From assembly GCF_018603905.1 (NCBI RefSeq), contig NZ_JAHFZZ010000025.1:62001-126000 (forward strand): 64,000 nucleotides of DNA, read 5' to 3'. Shown one piece after another: positions 41,586 to 48,435 of the stretch; position 1 is the first letter of the stretch; each line of letters begins with the position of its first letter. The position numbers and the translations under genes are program-made. The notes below the pieces were generated by a model. That model was not told the origin of the DNA. It saw nothing but the letters and a program-made list of their open reading frames with translations, and searched no databases. The DNA comes from Nonomuraea sp. NEAU-A123 (GTDB taxonomy: Bacteria; Actinomycetota; Actinomycetes; Streptosporangiales; Streptosporangiaceae).

Positions 41586-42655
41586 ACCTTGACCTGATGC
41601 CCAAGGTCGATCTGCACTGCCACCTCATCGGCACCGTACGCGCCTCGACCTTCGCCGAGCTGGCCAGGCGGGAGAGGCTCGACCTGCCCGACACGCCGGA
41701 GCGGATCTACGCGGATGTGAACTCGCTGCCGCCGGACCCGGCGCTCTACCTGAACACCCGGATCCCGGTTCCGCAGGGCAGGAGCGCGGACGAGCCCGAG
41801 GTCTCCTACTCGCTGTTCCAGGTGTCGTCGTGGGTTGTCCAGGTCCTGCGCGAGGCTGACGATCTCACCAGGATCACCTATGAGGCATTCGAGAACGCCC
41901 ACCGGACCAGCGCGACCAGACATCTCGAGGTCTCCTTCGACGCGCTGACCGGACATCAGGAGAAGCTCGGGTACGCCACGGTGATCGAGGCGTACGCCGA
42001 GGGCATCAGGATGGCGGAACGCGACTTCGGCATGTCGGGCAGGCTCATCGCGGCCGTCGACCGGAGCAAGTCGGGCGAGGAGGCGCTCTCCTGGATACGC
42101 ACGGTCGCGGACCACCCGCACGACTACGTGGCAGGCATCGGGCTGGACAACCTGGAGACCGCCGGGCCGCCCGAGCGGTTCGAGGCCGCCTTCCGGCTCG
42201 CCGGTGAGGCCGGGCTGCGCCGTACCGCTCACTCCTCCGAGCACGCGCCCGTCGCCGTCAACACGGTCACCTGTCTCGACGTACTCGGGTGCGACCGGAT
42301 CGACCACGGCTACTTCGTACTCGAGGACGACGAGGTCGTCGCCAGGGTCAGGGATGAGCAGATCCCGTTCACCGTCATCTCGACCACCTCGCGGCGCTCG
42401 TGGCGGCCGTGGCGGCGGGCGTCGATCGCGGCGATGCTCGAGGCCGGGCTCAACGTCATTCCCGCTTCCGACGACCCTGGGATGTTCCCGACATCGCTGG
42501 CGAACGAGTATCGGATCCTCTCCGATCAGCTCGCCGTACCGGATGAGCGGCTGCGTGCGATGGCACTGGCCGGGGTGGAGGCGTGCTGGCTGCCGAAGCC
42601 CGAGAAGGACGCGCTGCGCAAGCGCTTTGAGGGCGAACTCGCCGGCGCGGAGTAA
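41582..42655 (+). CDS. Adenosine deaminase family protein
   Basis: The 357-residue TIM-barrel deaminase has metal ligands in KVDLHCHLIG, the third His and proton-shuttle Glu in RTAHSSEHAP (canonical is HAGE, here HSSE with Glu kept), CDRIDHGYFVLED with its His, and PASDDPGMF with the catalytic Asp pair. It hydrolytically deaminates adenosine or a related amino-purine. The start GTG overlaps the previous TGA. It is the last gene of the importer operon, ahead of a 10-bp hairpin. The substitution in the HAGE motif hints at a non-adenosine substrate. Confidence 0.88.
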   Translation: MNLDLMPKVDLHCHLIGTVRASTFAELARRERLDLPDTPERIYADVNSLPPDPALYLNTRIPVPQGRSADEPEVSYSLFQVSSWVVQVLREADDLTRITYEAFENAHRTSATRHLEVSFDALTGHQEKLGYATVIEAYAEGIRMAERDFGMSGRLIAAVDRSKSGEEALSWIRTVADHPHDYVAGIGLDNLETAGPPERFEAAFRLAGEAGLRRTAHSSEHAPVAVNTVTCLDVLGCDRIDHGYFVLEDDEVVARVRDEQIPFTVISTTSRRSWRPWRRASIAAMLEAGLNVIPASDDPGMFPTSLANEYRILSDQLAVPDERLRAMALAGVEACWLPKPEKDALRKRFEGELAGAE

Positions 42656-42674
42656 TCGGCATCTGAAGCTGCTA

Positions 42675-42708
42675 CTGGTCACGGTCCTCGTCGAAGGGCC
42701 GTGACCAG
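42675..42708. terminator. Terminator hairpin after importer/deaminase operon
   Basis: CTGGTCACGG at 42675-42684 pairs with CCGTGACCAG at 42699-42708 across a 14-base loop with extra C/G pairs. It lies 20 bases after the deaminase stop. Confidence 0.75.
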
Positions 42709-42737
42709 CAATGACGCAACTGACCTAACAGCGGCGT

Positions 42738-43010
42738 GTGATGCTCGACGCGACGGTCCTTCCGCCCCGGCTGGTGGCCCGCACCCGAGTACCGGTGGAT
42801 GCGGCGCTGGCCGGGCTGCTCGCCGTCGTCGCCGAGGCCATGGCGGCCGGCACGTGGACGCGGCTCAAGGCCTGCCGGGAGCCGAGCTGCCGGTGGGCCT
42901 ACTACGACTACTCCCGCAATCGGCGCCGCACCTGGTGCTCAATGGACCTTTGCGGAAACCGCGCCAAAGCCCGCGCCTCGCACCACCGCAAATCCACCGC
43001 GCGACCTTGA
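42738..43010 (+). pseudogene. CGNR zinc-finger protein, C-terminal half only
   Basis: The 90-residue frame has LKACREPSCRWAYYDYSRNR and TWCSMDLCGNRAKARASHHR, the full CGNR zinc-finger module (C-x4-C, C-x4-CGNR). The N-terminal stress-related domain usually found in these roughly 190-residue regulators is absent; only about 40 residues precede the finger. Either a 5' truncated remnant or an unusually short protein. Confidence 0.6.
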
Positions 43011-43099
43011 TCGCGGTACGGCCCACGCGCTCATCCGTCTCGATGCATGGCCGGCGGCGGTCCGCCCACGAGCTTGCCGGCACCGGCAGAGGTGGGCCG

Positions 43100-43729
43100 T
43101 CAACCTCGGCGGTCGGAGGCGGACGAGTCCAGTTCGTCTGCACGGCGGAGGTCCTTGGGGCGGCCTATGGCGCGGCGCATCTGGATCAGGTCTTTTCGGG
43201 AGACGTAGTGAACTTCCAGGCCGCCCGGGTCGACTGCGGTGATCGCGCGGTCGAGGAACTCTCGGGCGTCAAGGTTGCCCCAGGGGAGCGCCGGGGTGCA
43301 GCAGTCGCCGCCGGCTTCGGGTGAGGTGAACTGCACTTTGGGGCGGAGAAAGCAATCCGGGTGAGTTGCCAGAGGGTTGCCCTTTTCGTCGGCGAGCTGG
43401 GCGTTGACGGAGGTGAAGGCGGCCGCCAGGGCTGGGGTGTGGGCCGGGGTGCCGTCCCAGAGCAGGTCCAGATCGCCGGTCAGTTCGGTGGATCCGTGCA
43501 TGATGCCGGCGACCTGCCCGATCACTACGGCCTGGACGCCGTTGCGGTGGAGGGCTTCGAGCAGCGGGAACGGGTCGAACCCGAGGGCACCGTCCGTGCC
43601 GATCGTGCCGACGTCGTCGTCGGCGTCCTCGTGACCCAGGCCGGTGGCCGCCCGGTTCAGGGCCAGTTCACGGGTGCGTCGTGCGGCGGCGCGGAGTCGT
43701 TCCAGCGGTTCGTCGATCATCCGATCCAT
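43100..43729 (-). CDS. Nucleotidyltransferase-fold protein
   Basis: The 209-residue protein has a nucleotidyltransferase-like core: FPLLEALHRNGVQAVVIGQV followed by AGIMHGSTELTGDLDLLWDG, where the G-[ST]-x-x-T-x-D-[IL]-D pattern gives the metal-binding DxD. The C-terminal YVSRKDLIQMRRAIGRPKDL helix fits AbiEii/MNT-like relatives. Such proteins act as toxins or tRNA/protein nucleotidyltransferases, but no partner antitoxin gene is adjacent. ATG 43720 is an alternative start, and no strong ribosome site is present. Confidence 0.7.
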   Translation of the reverse strand: MDRMIDEPLERLRAAARRTRELALNRAATGLGHEDADDDVGTIGTDGALGFDPFPLLEALHRNGVQAVVIGQVAGIMHGSTELTGDLDLLWDGTPAHTPALAAAFTSVNAQLADEKGNPLATHPDCFLRPKVQFTSPEAGGDCCTPALPWGNLDAREFLDRAITAVDPGGLEVHYVSRKDLIQMRRAIGRPKDLRRADELDSSASDRRG

Positions 43730-44195
43730 GCAACACCCGGCCGCGCTCACGGCGCACTCGAATTTCTTAGAGGGGCGGTCTCCTCCGCCCGGCGGATCGG
43801 GCGCTTCAGACTCGGGGTGCGTAATGCGACTGTGGTGCGGCGACCTGTCCGCCGCGGCCGGTGTTCTGAAGCTCACCAGGCGGGTCGGCGATCTATACGG
43901 CCAGGCCGCCGCGACACGTAAATCAGACGGTGACCCACAGGGCCCAGCCGGGAGTTTGCCGTGGTCGCTGCACGTCCTGATTCTCGCGTAGATCGCGTAG
44001 ATGTAGGTCTCCTGCGCCGTCACCGGCCCAGCAAGCCGCCCATCCGCATCCAGAACGCGTACCTGTCGGAGGAGATCCCTGAGATCGCAAAGGAGCATGG
44101 TCTCGGTCCGGATGGTGAGGTCGGCGCGTCGCCTCACATTGTGCGGGGCTGTGTCGTCGTACCGATGAACCGAACGCGAAGGAAGGAAACCGATC
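43730..44195. other. 466-base gap before wrbA, no supported gene
   Basis: Long frames exist on the minus strand because of GC bias, but none has a recognisable domain or ribosome site. It presumably holds the wrbA promoter. I found no clear repeat or palindrome. Confidence 0.5.
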
Positions 44196-44804
44196 ATGGA
44201 ACCCGTGAAGGTCGCGATCATTTACTACAGTGCGACAGGCACCGTGCATGCCTTGGCGCAAGCCCTCGCCGAGGGCGCGGAGAAGGCCGGCGCACACGTG
44301 CGACTGCGCAAGGTCGCCGAAACGGCCCCGCCGGAGGCGATCAGCGCCAGGCCGGAGTGGGCCCTGCACCTGCAGGACACCGCCGACGTCACCGAGGCCG
44401 GCCATGACGACCTGGAGTGGGCCGACGCGGTGCTCTTCGGCACCCCTTCTCGCTTCGGCAACCCGGCCAACCAGCTCAGGCAGTTCATCGACACCACCGG
44501 TCCCCTGTGGTTCCAGGGCAAGCTCGCGGACAAGGTGTACTCGGCTTTCACCGCCTCCAACACCGCCCACGGCGGACAGGAATCCACCCTCCTGGCCCTG
44601 GGGAACACCTTCTACCACTGGGGCGGCATCATCGTGCCCCCCGGCTACACCGACCCCATCCAGTTCCAGTCAGGCAACCCCTACGGCACCTCCCACGTGA
44701 CCGGCGACGGCCCACCCAGCGAGGTGACCTTGCAGGCGGCTCGCCACCAGGCCCGCCGCGTCGTCGACACCGCGGCCGCGCTCAAGGCCGGCCGCGCCGC
44801 CTGA
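44196..44804 (+). CDS. wrbA: NAD(P)H:quinone oxidoreductase, WrbA type
   Basis: The 202-residue flavodoxin-like protein has FMN loop IIYYSATGTVHALAQALAEG, LEWADAVLFGTPSRFGNPAN with the second FMN loop, and FTASNTAHGGQESTLLALGN, then YGTSHVTGDGPPSE. This is the standard WrbA pattern. It reduces quinones by two electrons in the cytosol, preventing redox cycling. AAGGAAACC precedes the ATG. It sits 47 bases before a SnoaL-like gene, perhaps in one transcript. Confidence 0.93.
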   Translation: MEPVKVAIIYYSATGTVHALAQALAEGAEKAGAHVRLRKVAETAPPEAISARPEWALHLQDTADVTEAGHDDLEWADAVLFGTPSRFGNPANQLRQFIDTTGPLWFQGKLADKVYSAFTASNTAHGGQESTLLALGNTFYHWGGIIVPPGYTDPIQFQSGNPYGTSHVTGDGPPSEVTLQAARHQARRVVDTAAALKAGRAA

Positions 44805-44851
44805 TCCAGCACGCGTCTGGTTGCGGTCAGAATTCTTGAACGGAGGATGCG

Positions 44852-45280
44852 ATGACTACGAACGATTCCGAGGTTAGGGCGTTCTTGGACAGTCGAGTCG
44901 ATGCCTGCCAGAAAAAGGACATTGATCGACTCATGTCACATTATTCTTCCGACATCGTTTATTACGATGTCGTGCCACCTCTCCAGTTCGCGGGATCCGA
45001 TGAAGTCCGCGGCAACTTTGTGCGGTGGTTTGATGAATACGACGGCCCCATCGGCCTGGAAACGCACGACCTCACCGTTGTGACGAGCGCAGACGTCGCG
45101 TTCGCGCACATGCTTCACCTAGACAGCGGAACGCGTAAGAACGGGCTCCAGAGCGCGATATGGGTACGATCGACCGTCTGTTGCCGACGGTCGAATGACA
45201 AGTGGTTGATCACGCACGAACATATCTCAGTGCCGATCAACCCTCAGAACCTTCAAGCCTGGTTTCCGCCGGGGATGTGA
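44852..45280 (+). CDS. SnoaL-like/NTF2-fold protein
   Basis: The 142-residue NTF2-like protein has VRAFLDSRVDACQKKDIDRL, MSHYSSDIVYYDVVPPLQFA, FVRWFDEYDGPIGLE and DKWLITHEHISVPI, the common ketosteroid-isomerase-like pattern. Its base composition is visibly less GC-biased than its neighbours, with many A/T third positions in the first half, suggesting recent transfer. AACGGAGG stands in front of ATG 44852. Function undetermined. Confidence 0.85.
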   Translation: MTTNDSEVRAFLDSRVDACQKKDIDRLMSHYSSDIVYYDVVPPLQFAGSDEVRGNFVRWFDEYDGPIGLETHDLTVVTSADVAFAHMLHLDSGTRKNGLQSAIWVRSTVCCRRSNDKWLITHEHISVPINPQNLQAWFPPGM

Positions 45281-45442
45281 GCCAGGCCGATGATGCAGAT
45301 CCGGTTCGGCGACCCCGGCCTGGCCGAGCTGGGTAGCGGACCGGAATGGGGCGCCGCGCTGGTTGCGGCGCCCCAGGACACGACCGGCCTGATCTTCTAG
45401 ACGTGACCGCGACCGACATCAGCACGAGTGATGAGGACTTCG

Positions 45443-47719
45443 TCAACGCCGCTTCGGCGGTCTGCGGTAGGTGGTGACCTTGTCGCCCGGTCCCGGGTAC
45501 GCCATGATCAGCAGCTGCTGGGTGCCGTACTTCTCGCCTTTCCAGGGAGACCAGGCGAAGTGCACGCGGATCCGGTAGTGCCCCTTGCGACCCTTGAGTG
45601 ACAGGTCGGGCAGTTCGGTGCCGCTCAGGCCGTCCATGAAGCTCATCTCGCCGCTCTGGTTGGCGTAGCCGACCTCGACGACGTCGTCCCAGCCCTTGGT
45701 CTCGACCGGTGGGCGGCGCGTGTAGGTCTCCAGCGTGACACAGACGTGGAAGTCGGAATGCGTGTTCACCGTCACGCTGCCGGGCCCGGCGATGACCCGG
45801 CCGGCGGTCGTGCTCTTGCCCTCCTCGGAGAATTCGTCGTACAGCTCCAGCCCCGCCTCGGGCCACTCCGGATCCTTGAGGCGGATCGCCTTGGCGGGCT
45901 CGATGAGGGGGCGGTGAGATGGGGTGGCGTCGCATTTGCGGCGCTCCTCGGCCATCATCTCGTCGAATTCGCGATCCTCGGCGGCCGCTTCCGCCGTGAC
46001 ATCCGCGTTCGCGGCCGGGCAGATCCCGGCGAGCACCCCGCTCAGGCCGGGGAGATTCTCCCCTTCCGTCCCCTGCAGGCGGGCCAGCTCGCGCCGGTCT
46101 TTACGGGTGTAGGCGGCGCACAGGCGACGGCCGTGGGCGAGCAGCACCTGGTCGGGCGCGGTGGCGGCGAAATCGAAGGTGTTGTGCTGACGTACCGCGC
46201 AGATGAAGGCGCGCTCACCGGTCGGCGGCGCGGGCTCCTCCGTGGCCACTCCGTTCTCCCAGGGCTCGCGCGGTGAGCAGCTCGCGGCCGTGGTGATCGG
46301 GCCGCGTGACTGGTCGGCGGCCGGCAGGAAGCACAGGGCCACGGAGGTGGCCAGCGCCGTCACGAGCACGTGGTGGCGCAGGCGGGCGGTGGACGGGGCG
46401 CCGTACAGGACGAGCAGGACGAGGGCGGAGGCGGCGAGCGCGACGCTGTACCACAGCGGGGAGAGTCCGAAGAGGATGTCGCCCTTGTCGTTCGGCTCGA
46501 ACAGCCCGTCCGGGTACAGGGCCAGCCGCTGCTCGGTCATCTCGGGGATGGTCTTCCAGTCCGCCTCGGACTTCGTGGTGAGCGCGGTGACGACGCCTGC
46601 CGCCGCGCCGAGGGTCAGGACCAGCATCGTGACACGCAGCAGCCGTCTGGTCCTGCGTACGAGCGCGATCAGGACCAGTACGGCCGGGGCGCCGACCCCG
46701 ACGAGCAGGTCCACGGCGACCCAGAGCACCGTCACCGGGTAGCTCAGGTACCCGTGGAAGAGCTCGTCGACCGCGCCCCTGGGGCCGATCCACACGGGCA
46801 TGCCGTCCGCGAGGTTGACGGCCGCGGGGATCAGCGGGAGCACCACGGCCACGGCGGCGAGGGGCCACGCCCGCGCGGGTGCGACCTGGACCGGAGGCGC
46901 CGGAGACGGCACGGGGATCGGGCCGCCCAGGTCGTGGGCGGAGCGGGCCTGCCACACCATCCCGAAGACGCCCAGAATGCTCAGGACCATGAGCAGCAAC
47001 AGGTGGTAGTCAATGCCCCAACCACCGAACGAGATGATCGAACGACCTCCGGTCGACAGCAGCGACAGCGCCGCCGAAACCCCGCCCATCCGCACGGTGC
47101 CTCGGGTCCAGCGCGCGTCCCTGGCCTGGCCGGCCAGGACCGGCACCAGCCACAGCAGGTAGACGGTGTTGCCGAGCTGGTACGGAGAGACGAACGGCAG
47201 GATGTCGTACTGGCCGAGGCCAACGGCGAAAGTGGCGGCCATGCCCATGGCGGCGTTCGCCAGCCCCGCCACGAGCCCGAGCAGCCGCAGCCATCGAGGC
47301 AGGCTTCCGGCGAGGACCACGAAGAACAACCCAATGATGGCGACTTGGAGCAGGTCGGAGGGCAGACCGAGCCACCACTGGTACGGGATCGGAAACCGAT
47401 ACAGCAGCGTGCAGGCGATGCTGAGGTACAAGGCCGCCCGCAACAACCGGACGGGCCGCTCGTTGACCGCCGCAGCGCCGGTCGGCCGCCCGCGCAGCAC
47501 CTGCCAGTAGGCCCAGCCTTGCAGGACTCCGCCCGCGACCATGAGGAGCTCCACCCACCAGGTGTAGGGCACGAATTCCGGGTCCCACCCGCCGGTGACG
47601 ATCTCGCGCAGCAGCGCGGGGTCGCCGGTGGCCAGCGCGAGAACACCGGACACGACGACCGCGGCCACATAGATGGCGGCGAACAGCATGGCGATTCTGC
47701 CGAAACGGTAGCGGCGCAC
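45443..47719 (-). CDS. Large polytopic membrane protein of unknown function
   Basis: A protein of about 758 residues with roughly a dozen hydrophobic segments in its N-terminal 470 residues (IAMLFAAIYVAAVVVSGVLA, LLQVAIIGLFFVVLAGSLP, AWPLAAVAVVLPLIPAAVNL, VTMLVLTLGAAAGVVTALTT). It then has a soluble C-terminal part of about 280 residues with His-Asn-Thr-Phe (RQHNTFDFAA), CAAYTRKDRRELARLQ and a beta-rich end (VTVNTHSDFHVCVTLETYTR). I do not recognise a family. The C-terminal part probably faces outward. The GTG at 47719 is chosen over the TTG at 47767. Confidence 0.75.
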   Translation of the reverse strand: MRRYRFGRIAMLFAAIYVAAVVVSGVLALATGDPALLREIVTGGWDPEFVPYTWWVELLMVAGGVLQGWAYWQVLRGRPTGAAAVNERPVRLLRAALYLSIACTLLYRFPIPYQWWLGLPSDLLQVAIIGLFFVVLAGSLPRWLRLLGLVAGLANAAMGMAATFAVGLGQYDILPFVSPYQLGNTVYLLWLVPVLAGQARDARWTRGTVRMGGVSAALSLLSTGGRSIISFGGWGIDYHLLLLMVLSILGVFGMVWQARSAHDLGGPIPVPSPAPPVQVAPARAWPLAAVAVVLPLIPAAVNLADGMPVWIGPRGAVDELFHGYLSYPVTVLWVAVDLLVGVGAPAVLVLIALVRRTRRLLRVTMLVLTLGAAAGVVTALTTKSEADWKTIPEMTEQRLALYPDGLFEPNDKGDILFGLSPLWYSVALAASALVLLVLYGAPSTARLRHHVLVTALATSVALCFLPAADQSRGPITTAASCSPREPWENGVATEEPAPPTGERAFICAVRQHNTFDFAATAPDQVLLAHGRRLCAAYTRKDRRELARLQGTEGENLPGLSGVLAGICPAANADVTAEAAAEDREFDEMMAEERRKCDATPSHRPLIEPAKAIRLKDPEWPEAGLELYDEFSEEGKSTTAGRVIAGPGSVTVNTHSDFHVCVTLETYTRRPPVETKGWDDVVEVGYANQSGEMSFMDGLSGTELPDLSLKGRKGHYRIRVHFAWSPWKGEKYGTQQLLIMAYPGPGDKVTTYRRPPKRR

Positions 47720-47914
47720 GGGAACACCCTCAGGCACGAGCGGACAGGATCTGGCAAAGGCGCCCAACCCTAGCGAGCCCCACCTAAATGATCAAGCACC
47801 GGAGGCCCTGGACCTGGTGCCGTGGAATGGCCGACGCCGTGCCCGTGCGGCCGGGCACCACGGTCGCAGTACATTTCACCAATCTTGGTTCGCTCCATCT
47901 AACGGGAGGCTGAC

Positions 47915-48133
47915 ATGCCGCTGATCGAGGTGACGCTGGTCCATGGCCGCACGCCGGACCAGATCCGCACGCTGATCCACGAGGTGACCGCGGCGGTCGT
48001 ACGGGCGCTGGAGGTGCCGCAGCAGAGCGTCCGCGTCGCCGTACGAGAGCTGCCGGCGACGCACTGGGCGGCCGGCGACGTGACCATCGCCGAGCGGGAG
48101 GCAGCCAGAGAATCGGGAGGAGAGGCGAGCTGA
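47915..48133 (+). CDS. 4-oxalocrotonate tautomerase family protein
   Basis: The 72-residue protein starts MPLIEVTLVHGRTPDQIRTL, with Pro1 as catalytic base after Met removal and the family length and strand pattern. It tautomerises 2-hydroxymuconate or related acids in meta-cleavage pathways. Its TGA overlaps the ATG of a truncated aldehyde dehydrogenase gene (TGATG), as in catechol meta-pathway operons, of which nothing else remains here. A CTAACGGGAGG site precedes the start. Confidence 0.85.
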   Translation: MPLIEVTLVHGRTPDQIRTLIHEVTAAVVRALEVPQQSVRVAVRELPATHWAAGDVTIAEREAARESGGEAS

Positions 48134-48348
48134 TGGAATTCTTCGGTCATCTCATCGACGGCGAGGAGTCCGCCTCGGCCTCGGGCGCCACCTTCGCCTC
48201 GGTCGACCTCTACACCGCCGAGCGCGGGCGCATCCTGCACCGTCTGGCGGACCTGATCGCGGCGAACGCCGAGGATCTGGGCTTGGCGGACACTCGCGAC
48301 ATGGGCCAACCGATCAGCCAGTCCCGCGGCAAGCGTCCTACGAAATAA
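48133..48348 (+). pseudogene. Aldehyde dehydrogenase, truncated
   Basis: The frame reads MEFFGHLIDGEESASASGAT, then TAERGRILHRLADLIAANAE and TRDMGQPISQSRG. This is the N-terminal part of a semialdehyde dehydrogenase with an internal loss before AERGR, ending after 71 residues in KRPTK. The catalytic domain is missing. It was translationally coupled to the tautomerase gene, consistent with a 2-hydroxymuconic semialdehyde dehydrogenase origin. Confidence 0.72.
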
Positions 48349-48435
48349 CGCCCTCCATGAGGAAGCAGAGGTCGCCGAAAAACGCGCGGATATGCCGTGC
48401 GTAGGCTCCCGACCTGTGGATCTGTCGGGGCTCGC

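Noticed and set aside
43100..43729. Toxin-antitoxin pair with the nucleotidyltransferase-fold protein
   Set aside because: No adjacent small antitoxin or HEPN gene; the neighbouring CGNR fragment is on the other strand and truncated.
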